Assembly: GCF_006065315.1 (NCBI RefSeq)
Contig: NZ_CP040749.1
Coordinates: 3,114,501 to 3,178,500, forward strand
Origin: Aureibaculum algae
GTDB taxonomy: Bacteria; Bacteroidota; Bacteroidia; Flavobacteriales; Flavobacteriaceae
Direction: 5' to 3'
Length of the DNA stretch: 64,000 nt
Positions 8,013-20,229 of this stretch are shown here, piece by piece. The notes below the pieces were generated by a model that searched no databases, had not been told where the DNA came from, and worked only from the letters and a program-made list of their open reading frames with translations. Position numbers and translations under genes: made by a program. Position 1 is the stretch's first letter. Every line of letters starts with the position of its first letter.

Positions 8013-9482
8013 CTAAAACTCCCTGTAAGGAGCCTCCAACAACGCATTTACTTCATCTTCAGAAAATTTAGCTTTTTCGCTATCCCAATGCAAGGTTTTA
8101 TTTGGAAAACGACCGGCAATAACCCCTAACAAAATAGTTTCCGTTAAACGTGAAGCATAAGAAAAAGGTGCCGTACATTTATCTTTACCTAAACAAGCAT
8201 CGACAAATTGATGGTAATGCTTTTCTCCCTCTGAATCATAATTTCGAATGGGCTCTCCCAAGTTATGCTCCTTACTTATCGCAGCAATTTCTTCAGATAT
8301 ATCTACATATTTTCCATCTACAATTTTTCTAGGTAATTGCATAAAGTGAGGTAAAAGTAAACGCCCTTTTTCACCAATAAACATAGCTCCTTGATCTGGC
8401 AACTTACCATCACCTTCCACTTTTGTTTCTAAGGACATTTTTTCATCTAACGTTGCTTCCTTAACTTTCTTAGATTCAGCTTTTGCAGTATTACTTCCTG
8501 GCAATTTTAAATCTTCATGGTCTTTAGGAGCTCCTGGTCCATCATACCAAACCCATTTTAAGGTTTCTGCTGTGAATTTAGTTTGCGGAAATTCATAAGT
8601 TACAATATTGTTTTCTGGAAATCCAAAACCTGTTGGTTTTCTGCATTCGTTAAGTATCGTTTTTGGAACGTCAAGCTCCAAGGCATTGTATGGTGTGTCA
8701 AAAATATGTACCCCCATATCTCCCAAGGTACCACAGCCATAATCTAATAATTTTCTCCAATTCCCAGGATGATAAACACCTTCTTTATATGGTCTTTCTG
8801 CCGATGTACCTAACCATAAATTCCAATCCAACGTTTCTGGTACAGGGTCCGAACCTTTAGGCTCAGGGCCATCATAACCCCAATTTTTAGGCGACCATGC
8901 TCTTACTGTATGCACTTTACCAATAATACCTGATTGAATAAGTAAAGTTGCTAATTTATAATCGTAAAAAGAGTGAACTTGAATACCCATCTGTGTCACC
9001 AAATCTTTCTCTTCTGCAATTTTTCGCATTGCTCTAGCTTCTGACACGTGATGCGTTAAGGGTTTTTGACAATACACAGCCTTTCCTTTTTCCATTGCCA
9101 TCATTGATGCCGGTGCATGCGTATGATCTGGTGTAGAAACAATTACAGCATCAAATTTATCAGACATTTCTTTAAACATTACGCGATAATCCGCATATGT
9201 TTTAGCATTGGGATGTAACTTTTTTGCTGCTGCTAAATAGTTCGAATCTACATCACAAAGTGCAACCATATCTACCATATCATGACTAGAAATAGCATTA
9301 AGATCTGCTGCACCCATATTACCAACACCTATGTGTGCAACTCTTAAGCGTCCATTTTCATTCAGTTGAATTTCTGCCTCTTCACCTTTTTTCGTCTTAT
9401 TTTTACACATCGCTAATGATGGGGAAATGGCAATACCCAATGCTCCTAAACTACTTATTTTTATAAATTTTCTCTTATCCAT
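8013..9482 (-). CDS. Gfo/Idh/MocA-family oxidoreductase, exported type
   Basis: A 489-residue NAD(P)-dependent sugar oxidoreductase homologue. The N-terminus DKRKFIKISSLGALGIAIS resembles a Tat signal but with KR in place of twin arginine. The Rossmann motif HIGVGNMGAADL follows, then VSTPDHTHAP and YCQKPLTHHVSEAR, where the usual EKP reads QKP. The C-terminal domain has DYGCGTLGDMGVHIFD. It does not show the N-terminal pattern I expect for GH109 glycosidases of the same fold. It is the last gene of the glycan operon, next to DUF1080. Enzymes of this type can oxidise a sugar hydroxyl to a 3-keto sugar, so a joint role with DUF1080 is plausible but inferred. Confidence 0.85.
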   Translation of the reverse strand: MDKRKFIKISSLGALGIAISPSLAMCKNKTKKGEEAEIQLNENGRLRVAHIGVGNMGAADLNAISSHDMVDMVALCDVDSNYLAAAKKLHPNAKTYADYRVMFKEMSDKFDAVIVSTPDHTHAPASMMAMEKGKAVYCQKPLTHHVSEARAMRKIAEEKDLVTQMGIQVHSFYDYKLATLLIQSGIIGKVHTVRAWSPKNWGYDGPEPKGSDPVPETLDWNLWLGTSAERPYKEGVYHPGNWRKLLDYGCGTLGDMGVHIFDTPYNALELDVPKTILNECRKPTGFGFPENNIVTYEFPQTKFTAETLKWVWYDGPGAPKDHEDLKLPGSNTAKAESKKVKEATLDEKMSLETKVEGDGKLPDQGAMFIGEKGRLLLPHFMQLPRKIVDGKYVDISEEIAAISKEHNLGEPIRNYDSEGEKHYHQFVDACLGKDKCTAPFSYASRLTETILLGVIAGRFPNKTLHWDSEKAKFSEDEVNALLEAPYREF

Positions 9483-9491
9483 GATGTGTTT

Positions 9492-10292
9492 TTAAAGTTT
9501 TCTTAATTTAATATTTCTGAACCAAATTGGACTTGAATGATCTTGAAAACCAATATAACCGGTCTTAAAAGTTCCATACAATTTTTCTTCTTTCCATTTA
9601 CCAGCATTCTTTTTAGCATACCAGTCTTCTGACCATGGAACAAATTCGACCACTTTCTTCCCATTTAACCAATACTCAGCTTTTTCTGGCGTAAACAGGA
9701 TACGCGTACTGTTCCACTCCCCTGTCGGATTTAGTTGTTTATTCTCTGGATTAGCAGGATACATAGCATAATCAGCAGCAGTTGATTGTAATGGGTGTAG
9801 TTCCGAAGGATTTTCATATCCTAAACTTGTGTTATATTCGGTAAGGCTGTGAATTTTAGCATAATTTTCATCATCTATCAGTTGATATTCTGGGGCAATG
9901 TTTGGTGGCCCTGCATTTGGAATATTTTCTTTAAGGTGATAAAATATTCCACTATTTCCTCCTTCAGGAATTTTCCATTCAACATACAATTCAAAATTGT
10001 CAAATTCTTCGTCACCGTAAATAATATCTTTCCCACCTTTATAATCCTGCTCTAAACCAAGCTCAGTATCAAAAGTTAAAACACTATCTTTTACTATCCA
10101 CCCCGGAGGTAAGGCATCACCATTATACGCTCGCCAACCTTTAGTACTTACACCATCAAACAGCGTAATCCAATCATTAGAAGTTTTATTTTCAGTTTGT
10201 GCTGTTTCTTTACTTTCCACATCTTTTTTTGAATCCTTTTTACAAGAAAGAGTTAAACAAAGAACAATTAAAAGTGTCATTGATTTTTTCAT
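9492..10292 (-). CDS. DUF1080 (3-keto-disaccharide hydrolase family) lipoprotein
   Basis: A 266-residue lipoprotein (lipobox LTLSC, cysteine 17). The DUF1080 domain is plain: WITLFDGVSTKGWRAYNGD at the start, GGKDIIYGDEEFDNFELYVE, then WKIPEGGNSGIFYHLKE, and a C-terminal GYIGFQDHSSPIWFRNIKL. The fold is a concanavalin-like sandwich. Some members hydrolyse 3-keto-glycosides made by a partner dehydrogenase, and others have no known activity. The Gfo/Idh gene starts 10 bases beyond its stop, which fits such a partnership. Confidence 0.87.
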   Translation of the reverse strand: MKKSMTLLIVLCLTLSCKKDSKKDVESKETAQTENKTSNDWITLFDGVSTKGWRAYNGDALPPGWIVKDSVLTFDTELGLEQDYKGGKDIIYGDEEFDNFELYVEWKIPEGGNSGIFYHLKENIPNAGPPNIAPEYQLIDDENYAKIHSLTEYNTSLGYENPSELHPLQSTAADYAMYPANPENKQLNPTGEWNSTRILFTPEKAEYWLNGKKVVEFVPWSEDWYAKKNAGKWKEEKLYGTFKTGYIGFQDHSSPIWFRNIKLRKL

Positions 10293-10320
10293 GGTTTGTT
10301 TTATTTAATTTCAAAAACTA

Positions 10321-12639
10321 TTATTCTACTAAAATTTCATCAATAAATAAGAAGACGCCGCTACCAGCTGGTGTTCTTTTTAAATTAGTAGCAATTACTT
10401 TAATATATTTTGTTTGTTGTTTGTCAAATTTAACGATAAAATCTTTAAGTTCAGAACCTGCATTTTTAGCATAGGGTCTTTCTAAATTTCCAACACTATT
10501 AAACTTTTTACCATCATCTGAAACAAATACTTCAATTTTTATAGGGTAATAAATCCCAGGACCTTGATTTTCTAATGCACCTACAGTAACTTTATGTATC
10601 TCTGTTGGTTGATCTAAATCAATAACCACTTCCATGTTGTCATTTAACCAAGCTTGCCATTGACCGTCATGGAAGTTTTTTGTACCACGCAACGTATTTA
10701 CCAAAGTACTTGGTCCTGAACCGGTATATCTATCGTTATACGGAATTACATAATTAACCACTTTGGCAACACCTTTATGGAATTTTATAGTATCCATAAA
10801 AACTTTACCAATAGGCTTATCGTATTCAAATAAAGATGCCTTTACAACGGTAGATTCTGAAATTTCTACTGGATTAACATAAGGAATAGCCTTCTCACTT
10901 AATTTTGCATCACCCAACACATATCTAATATCGGACTTTGGAAATTCATTTTGCAATGTCATTTTTACAGATTTATTTTCTAAATCAATATCCATATCAG
11001 AGGTTACTAGATAAGCACTTTTAGCATAATTAATACCTAATTCATCGTACCTATTAAATTGTGTTTTTATTCTTTTTGAAAAATCATTCCAGTCTCGTAA
11101 TTTTATTGGTGACCATAGAGCTTCAGACAATGCGGCCAATCTTGGAAAAATCATATATTCAGAATGAGAAGTTGTCGGTATATATTCTGCCCATAAATTA
11201 GCCTGACCACCCAAAATATGTTTGGCCTCTTTTTCAGACATTCCTTCAACAATGGGATCAAATTGATAAACTTTACTCAATGGAAGATACCCCCCTTGTG
11301 CTATTGGTTCATCATTTTGCGGCCCTTGATAATGGTCAAAATAACAATAACTCCCTGGAGTCATAATTACATCATGCCCTTGTTCTGCAGCCTCTTCTCC
11401 TCCTTTTACTCCTCTCCAGCTCATAACTGTGGCTTCAGGTGCCAAACCACCCTCTAAAATCTCATCCCATCCAATCAATTTCTTACCTTTACTATTGATA
11501 AATTTTTCCATTCGTTTTACAAAATAACTCTGTAATTCATGAACATCTTTTAGACCTTCCTTTTTCATTCTTCTTTGGCAATCAGGACACTTCTCCCAAT
11601 TGGTTTTGGTAGCCTCATCACCTCCTATATGGATATATTTAGACGGAAAAACTTCCATAACTTCTGTTAATACATCCTCTAGAAATTCAAAAGTAGTTTC
11701 TTTGCCCGCACAGTAAATATCTGTAATTGGCCAAACTCCCCCAGAAGGTACAGCCACCGGGTTACCATGACATGTTAATTCAGGATAAGCAGCCATAACG
11801 CTAGTAACGTGAGCTGGCATTTCAATTTCAGGAATTACGTCAATATTATTTTGAGCAGCATAAGCCACAATTTCTTTTAGTTCTTTTTGCGTTAAAAATC
11901 CACCATAAGTACCTTTTACATTTGGATCATTTTTATCTCTAGCATTCCAATGTTTATCTTCTTGATCTACTCTCCAAGCTGCAATTTCGGTTAATTTTGG
12001 ATATTTTTTAATTTCCATACGCCAACCCTGATCATCAACTAAATGCAGGTGTAATACATTCATTTTATGCATTGCTAACCTATCAATGGTTTTTAAAATA
12101 TACTCTTTAGGAAAAAAGTGCCTAGATAAATCAAGCATTAATCCTCTATATCGAAAACGAGGTTTGTCTTTTATTTCAACCGCTGGTAAAATTAAATCTC
12201 CTTTAGTATCAGTTCCATAGATTTCAGCTGGAAGTAATTGTAATATACTCTGTACTCCATATAGAAAGCCACCTAAGCTATTAGCTGTAACTGTAACTTT
12301 CTTATTCGTTATAGATAATTCATAAGCTTCATTTTCTAGTCCTTCTTTAGCTACAAATTGAATAAAATTACTATCGGAACTCTCACTAAAATCTAATTCA
12401 ATATTTGAAGACGACTTCAACTTATCTGTTAATATTTTTGCTATGTTTTTTAAACTATCATGAGCTATAATTTTAGTATTTTCATCAATACTAAATGAAC
12501 CTTTATCTAAAGTCAATTCAGCCGGTTTCGGTATAATATTTATATCATTTACCGTAAAATCTTTGCTTTTACTATTATCAGAACATGAGTATAAACTGAT
12601 TACAAAAATGAGTGTTAGAAGTTTAAAGTGTTGTCGCAT
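10321..12639 (-). CDS. GH20 beta-N-acetylhexosaminidase lipoprotein
   Basis: A 772-residue lipoprotein (lipobox SLYSC). The order is a GH20 N-terminal domain (about 35-155), the (beta/alpha)8 catalytic domain (about 160-520) and a C-terminal discoidin-like domain (about 625-772). The catalytic pair is in HIGGDEATKTNW: aspartate 341 positions the substrate acetamido group and glutamate 342 is the acid/base. RYRGLMLDLSRHFF at the barrel start is also typical. The enzyme removes terminal beta-linked GlcNAc or GalNAc. In this operon it would expose mannose after galactose removal from complex N-glycans. Lipidation implies action at the periplasm or cell surface. Confidence 0.95.
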   Translation of the reverse strand: MRQHFKLLTLIFVISLYSCSDNSKSKDFTVNDINIIPKPAELTLDKGSFSIDENTKIIAHDSLKNIAKILTDKLKSSSNIELDFSESSDSNFIQFVAKEGLENEAYELSITNKKVTVTANSLGGFLYGVQSILQLLPAEIYGTDTKGDLILPAVEIKDKPRFRYRGLMLDLSRHFFPKEYILKTIDRLAMHKMNVLHLHLVDDQGWRMEIKKYPKLTEIAAWRVDQEDKHWNARDKNDPNVKGTYGGFLTQKELKEIVAYAAQNNIDVIPEIEMPAHVTSVMAAYPELTCHGNPVAVPSGGVWPITDIYCAGKETTFEFLEDVLTEVMEVFPSKYIHIGGDEATKTNWEKCPDCQRRMKKEGLKDVHELQSYFVKRMEKFINSKGKKLIGWDEILEGGLAPEATVMSWRGVKGGEEAAEQGHDVIMTPGSYCYFDHYQGPQNDEPIAQGGYLPLSKVYQFDPIVEGMSEKEAKHILGGQANLWAEYIPTTSHSEYMIFPRLAALSEALWSPIKLRDWNDFSKRIKTQFNRYDELGINYAKSAYLVTSDMDIDLENKSVKMTLQNEFPKSDIRYVLGDAKLSEKAIPYVNPVEISESTVVKASLFEYDKPIGKVFMDTIKFHKGVAKVVNYVIPYNDRYTGSGPSTLVNTLRGTKNFHDGQWQAWLNDNMEVVIDLDQPTEIHKVTVGALENQGPGIYYPIKIEVFVSDDGKKFNSVGNLERPYAKNAGSELKDFIVKFDKQQTKYIKVIATNLKRTPAGSGVFLFIDEILVE

Positions 12640-12648
12640 TTTTTTAAA

Positions 12649-15795
<3,147 letters not shown>

Positions 15796-18006
15796 TTAAT
15801 TTATTTTTGCTGGTTTTTTACCCATAGTAAAAATCAATGTACCCCCATTCATAATTTCTGAGTGTAAGATTTTATTTCTATGTAACTCCTCTCCGTTTAA
15901 TTGGATTGATTGTATATAAATATTCTCTTTTGAATTATTTTTTACTTTTATTTCAAATGTTTTACCATCCTTTAAACTCAATTTAGCATCTTTAATAATT
16001 GGTGATCCAAAACTATAAATACCTTCTGCAGGGTTAACTGGATAAAAGCCCAATGCACTAAAAATATACCAAGAAGACATTTGCCCACAATCTTCATTTC
16101 CACAATGCCCATCAGGAGTGTTTTTATATTGCGATTCTAAAATTTGTCTGATAATTTTCTGTGTTTTATATGGTTTATCAATGTAATTATACAGATACCC
16201 TACATGATGACTCGGTTCATTCCCATGAGCGTATTGACCAATCATTCCAGTACTGAAAATGGGTAATTCATCGGTTGGTAATGGGTTTAACGAGAACATT
16301 GAATCTAATTTCTCTTCAAAGCGATCTTTACCCCCAGTAACTTCAATTAAACCTCCAATATTTTGCGGAACGGACCAGAAATATTGCCATGCATTACTCT
16401 CGCAAAAATATTTCGAATATTCTTTCGGCACAAAATCTTTTATGAATTCACCATTAGCCAACTTAGGCCTCATAAATGAACTTTCAGCATCATAAACATT
16501 TCTCCAATATTCTGAACGCTTTAAAAAATAATTATAATCCTCATTTTTACCAAGGTCTTTTGCAAATTGTGCAATACACCAATCATCATAAGCATATTCT
16601 AAGGTCTTTGAAACCGACCAATTCTCATTTTCTTCATCAACAGGGATATGGCCAAAATCTTTATATAAATCAATCTTTCTAGCATTATCCATTGCACTGA
16701 CTTTACACGCTTCATAGGCCATGTCAACATCAAAATCATTTATTCCTTTAAAATAAGCATCCACAATTACAGGTACTGCATGGTAACCTATCATCATATT
16801 AGTTTCATTTCCTTGCATAGACCAGACGGGTAATAAACCTGTTTCCTTATAATGTGCTAACATTGATTTTACAAAGTCGGTTACCTTGTCAGGATGTAAA
16901 ATTGTAAATAAAGGGTGAGCTGCTCTATAGGTATCCCATAATGAAAACGTATCATAACGATCAAAACCAGAAGCTTTCATAATAGTATCATTTGCTCCTT
17001 TATAATTTCCATTGAGATCACTTAATAAAGTTGGTGCCAACATCGATTGGTAAAGCATTGTATAAAAAATACGTGTTTGCTCATCTGTGAGCATAGTCAC
17101 CTTTATTTTTTGAAGTTGTTCTTCCCAAATTTCGTCTGCTTGCTCTCGATAAGAATCAAAGTTGAAATCTGGAGCTTCAACGTCTAAAGACTTTCTAGAA
17201 CCTTCATTATTTGCTGTTGAAAGTCCCGTTTTCAATACAATCTGTTCCTCTTTCTTAGTTGTATAATTTAAAACAATCTTCGTATTTTTCCCTTTTGTGG
17301 ACACTTCTACTAAAGTATCATTGTTATATAAATCGTAAGAATCAAAATCTTTAGAAAGCTGGATAGTAAAATAAAGACGTTGGTCTTTTGCCCAACCTGA
17401 AGATTTACGATAACCTTCAATAGTGTGTTTATTAACAACCTTTATATAGGTATCCGTAGGTCTATCCCAATTTAAAGCATATCCCAAATCGATATGTATT
17501 TGAGATAAACTATCTTTTGGAAAAGTATATCTATGAATTCCTGTTCTTAAAGTTGTTGTCAGTTCTGCTTTTATTCCATAATCTAATAAATCAACGGAAT
17601 AATATCCTGGTGATGCCGATTCTTTATCATGAGAGAACTTAGAAAAAGGTTTAAAGTTATTATCTTTAATTCTTTCATTAAAACGGCTATTGGTAGGCAT
17701 TACCAATAAATCATACAAATCACCAGCTCCTGTTCCCGTTAAATGGGTGTGAGAAAATCCAGTAATGATGGAGTCTTGGTAAAAATAGCCTGAAATCCGA
17801 TCCCAACCAGGGATACCAATATCAGGACTTAATTGCACCATTCCATAAGGTACTGTTGCTCCAGGGTATGTATTACCAGGACCATCTGTACCAATAAAGG
17901 TGTTTACATAAGATGTTAATTTTTTTTCTGAAGGTTCTGTTTTGTTAGAACAGGATATCCCAATTAAGGCAAAAACCCAACCTATTATAAAAAATTTATT
18001 TGACAT
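15796..18006 (-). CDS. GH92 alpha-mannosidase lipoprotein (copy 1)
   Basis: A 736-residue lipoprotein (lipobox IGISC). GH92 enzymes are Ca2+-dependent exo-alpha-mannosidases that trim N-glycans and yeast mannans. Family marks are the N-terminal VNTFIGTDGPGNTYPGATVP, GFSHTHLTGTGAGDLYDLLV, GNEPSHHVGYLYNY and GNEDCGQMSSWYIFSALG. The last contains the catalytic carboxylates known from Bacteroides structures. Its stop abuts the GH2 start, so translation is probably coupled. A second, diverged GH92 is encoded at the head of the operon; such pairs often differ in alpha-1,2/1,3/1,6 preference, which cannot be read from sequence. Confidence 0.95.
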   Translation of the reverse strand: MSNKFFIIGWVFALIGISCSNKTEPSEKKLTSYVNTFIGTDGPGNTYPGATVPYGMVQLSPDIGIPGWDRISGYFYQDSIITGFSHTHLTGTGAGDLYDLLVMPTNSRFNERIKDNNFKPFSKFSHDKESASPGYYSVDLLDYGIKAELTTTLRTGIHRYTFPKDSLSQIHIDLGYALNWDRPTDTYIKVVNKHTIEGYRKSSGWAKDQRLYFTIQLSKDFDSYDLYNNDTLVEVSTKGKNTKIVLNYTTKKEEQIVLKTGLSTANNEGSRKSLDVEAPDFNFDSYREQADEIWEEQLQKIKVTMLTDEQTRIFYTMLYQSMLAPTLLSDLNGNYKGANDTIMKASGFDRYDTFSLWDTYRAAHPLFTILHPDKVTDFVKSMLAHYKETGLLPVWSMQGNETNMMIGYHAVPVIVDAYFKGINDFDVDMAYEACKVSAMDNARKIDLYKDFGHIPVDEENENWSVSKTLEYAYDDWCIAQFAKDLGKNEDYNYFLKRSEYWRNVYDAESSFMRPKLANGEFIKDFVPKEYSKYFCESNAWQYFWSVPQNIGGLIEVTGGKDRFEEKLDSMFSLNPLPTDELPIFSTGMIGQYAHGNEPSHHVGYLYNYIDKPYKTQKIIRQILESQYKNTPDGHCGNEDCGQMSSWYIFSALGFYPVNPAEGIYSFGSPIIKDAKLSLKDGKTFEIKVKNNSKENIYIQSIQLNGEELHRNKILHSEIMNGGTLIFTMGKKPAKIN

Positions 18007-18009
18007 ATT

Positions 18010-19080
18010 TTACTTTACTAAAAGTTTACCATCTTCTTTTATAATAATTGTTTTTCCAGTAAAAGGGCTTTTTGCACTTATATTGAAGCCCGTTGAATGA
18101 TTATCCATAATCAATTTAATATTCGAATTCTTAATTGTAATATTTGAAAAACCTACTTCATCTAATGATGTTGAAAACTTCTTATTTTTATAATAATACG
18201 CTTTTTGATTTCGATACAATTCAAAGAGTTTCCATTTAATTTTTTCGTCATCTGGAATACTAAATGTATCTTTTTCTCCTGCTTTTTTTGTTGAGAAATA
18301 AACATATCCCCATTTTTCAGGTTCATGCATATTGATAACTCCCATAGAAGACCAAACCCAATTATATTCAGGTAAATACTTTTCGTTTTCCCCTTTTTTT
18401 CGATCATATTTACCATTTACCAAATCATAATCCCAATTGACACGAGAAAAATTCACTCTCCAAAACTTATCTCGCGGAACATTATTTTCAAAATAAGTCT
18501 TTCTAAATGTTTTCCATGGAATGGCAATCTCAACAGTCCATCCTTTGTCCGTATCATTGGGGTTATTTAAAGTTCCATCAACATGAACTGCTGTTTTTAA
18601 CCCCGTAATATTCCAATCATTAAGTATTTGTTCCCCTGATTCTCTATAAGGTTTGGCCACAAATAATTCCCAAACGGTATTTAAAGCATTAACTTCTATT
18701 TCAAAATAATTATGTGAATCTCCATCTGGATCTATAAAAACCTCAAAATCATTGTTATAAAAAATAATAGTATCTCGCTGTTTAAGATTTGCCCATACAT
18801 GTGGCTCCTCTATTTTTGCTAAAATGTAATAGAAATGTTCATCCCATAACATTTTAACATTTGTCCTATATAATGGATTTTTAACACCTTCAATATCAAT
18901 AAAATTCTCTGACCAAGGTACATTTTGCCAAGCGTCTTCATTTGCGAAACCATCAATTGAAATTTCTTCTGTGGCCTTATAGGCAATATGAGTACGAGGA
19001 AGATTCTCTTTTAATTGAGCACAAGCAATTAAAGAAGTAAAAACACTAAATACAAATGTTAATTTTACTATATATTTCAT
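18010..19080 (-). CDS. CBM9-like carbohydrate-binding lipoprotein
   Basis: A 356-residue lipoprotein (lipobox SLIAC, cysteine 20). Residues about 30-245 form a CBM9-like domain: ISIDGFANEDAWQNVPWSEN, LYRTNVKMLWDEHFYYILAK, FYNNDFEVFIDPDGDSHNYF and KGWTVEIAIPWKTF. The C-terminal 100 residues show no domain I recognise. Such proteins in glycan operons are thought to hold sugar chains at the cell surface, and none of the catalytic motifs of glycosidases is visible. It lies 3 bases before the second GH92 gene. Confidence 0.82.
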   Translation of the reverse strand: MKYIVKLTFVFSVFTSLIACAQLKENLPRTHIAYKATEEISIDGFANEDAWQNVPWSENFIDIEGVKNPLYRTNVKMLWDEHFYYILAKIEEPHVWANLKQRDTIIFYNNDFEVFIDPDGDSHNYFEIEVNALNTVWELFVAKPYRESGEQILNDWNITGLKTAVHVDGTLNNPNDTDKGWTVEIAIPWKTFRKTYFENNVPRDKFWRVNFSRVNWDYDLVNGKYDRKKGENEKYLPEYNWVWSSMGVINMHEPEKWGYVYFSTKKAGEKDTFSIPDDEKIKWKLFELYRNQKAYYYKNKKFSTSLDEVGFSNITIKNSNIKLIMDNHSTGFNISAKSPFTGKTIIIKEDGKLLVK

Positions 19081-19102
19081 GTTGAGTTATTATTATTTTT
19101 AA

Positions 19103-19121
19103 TTGACAAAAGATGTGTCAA
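19103..19121. promoter_or_regulatory. TTGACA-N7-TGTCAA inverted repeat between CBM9 and GH130 genes
   Basis: Exact six-base arms in the 84-base gap between two operon genes. It could be an internal operator or a weak hairpin. No -7 box is visible next to it. Confidence 0.3.
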
Positions 19122-19164
19122 ATAAAAAGTTGATTAATTTAAGAACACTTAATCAAATCTTTGA

Positions 19165-20154
19165 CTATAAACTATTCTGTTTGGTAAACTCTAAAACATT
19201 ACTCAATTTTCCAAACGCCAATGCAACTGCTGTATCTGCAGCACCATAATAAATTGCTAATTTATCTTGTTCAAAATCATGTAAAGCTGCACAAGGAAAA
19301 ACCACATTAGGAACATCACCTACCATTTCATAATCAACAGCAGGGCCTAATAAATAATCTCTAGTTCTATATTTTACCTTATCAGGATTGTCCTTATCTA
19401 AAATAGCAGTACCCATAGCGTATCTAAAACCATTACAGGTATTGATAACTCCATGGTAAATCATTAACCAACCATCATCTGTTAAAATAGGTATTGGTCC
19501 AGCTCCAATTTTAGTGCATTGCCAAGCACTTTCTTCAAAAGGCGTAGCTTTCATTACTACTCTATGTTCTCCCCAATATTTCATATCTGGGCTATAGCTT
19601 ATATATATATCACCAAAAGGTGTATGTCCATTGTCACTTGGGCGACTTAACATAGCATACTTACCATTTATTTTTTCCGGAAATAAAACCCCATTTCTAT
19701 TGAAAGGTAAAAATGCATTTTCACATTGAAAAAACTCTTTAAAATCAAATGTATAACCAATACCAATGGTTGGACCATGATAGCCATTACACCAAGTAAT
19801 CCAGTACCTATCTTCTATAAAAACGACCCTAGGATCATATTTATAGGCAGATTCAATCATCTGAGTATTTCCAGCTTGCATAATTATAGGTTCATGATTA
19901 ATATCCCAATGAATTCCATCTTTACTGAACCCTGCGAAAATATTCATTTGAACGGCCTTGTTATCGCATCTAAACACGCCTGCATAACCACCTTCAAAAG
20001 GTACTACAGCACTGTTAAAAATACTGTTTGAACTTGGAATGTCATATCTATTAATAATTGGATTTTCTGTATATCTCCAAATGATATCATTGTTTCCCTC
20101 TGGCTGATCTTGCCATGGAATTACCTGATTTTTATGTTGTGTTTTTGTTTTCAA
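19165..20154 (-). CDS. GH130 beta-1,4-mannosyl-GlcNAc phosphorylase-like enzyme
   Basis: A 329-residue protein without a signal peptide, so cytoplasmic. The N-terminus ([17 protein letters not shown], then [20 protein letters not shown]) closely follows the GH130 subgroup of the gut enzyme UhgbMP, which phosphorolyses beta-1,4-mannosyl-N-acetylglucosamine to mannose-1-phosphate and GlcNAc. The catalytic aspartate is expected in [10 protein letters not shown] (residue 107). The neighbours are N-glycan-trimming enzymes and a NagB, which supports this substrate over mannosyl-glucose or mannan oligosaccharides. The exact linkage specificity remains inferred. Confidence 0.88.
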   Translation of the reverse strand: MKTKTQHKNQVIPWQDQPEGNNDIIWRYTENPIINRYDIPSSNSIFNSAVVPFEGGYAGVFRCDNKAVQMNIFAGFSKDGIHWDINHEPIIMQAGNTQMIESAYKYDPRVVFIEDRYWITWCNGYHGPTIGIGYTFDFKEFFQCENAFLPFNRNGVLFPEKINGKYAMLSRPSDNGHTPFGDIYISYSPDMKYWGEHRVVMKATPFEESAWQCTKIGAGPIPILTDDGWLMIYHGVINTCNGFRYAMGTAILDKDNPDKVKYRTRDYLLGPAVDYEMVGDVPNVVFPCAALHDFEQDKLAIYYGAADTAVALAFGKLSNVLEFTKQNSL

Positions 20155-20229
20155 TGTTGTTTTATTATATTTTATTTATTAATTTCAATTCTTTCAAAGA
20201 GACTGAAGGTATCGTGACTTTACGACAAT

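Noticed and set aside
8013..9482. GH109 alpha-N-acetylgalactosaminidase for the Gfo/Idh protein
   Set aside because: Fold and NAD motif agree, but I do not see the GH109-type central motifs, so the general oxidoreductase call is kept.
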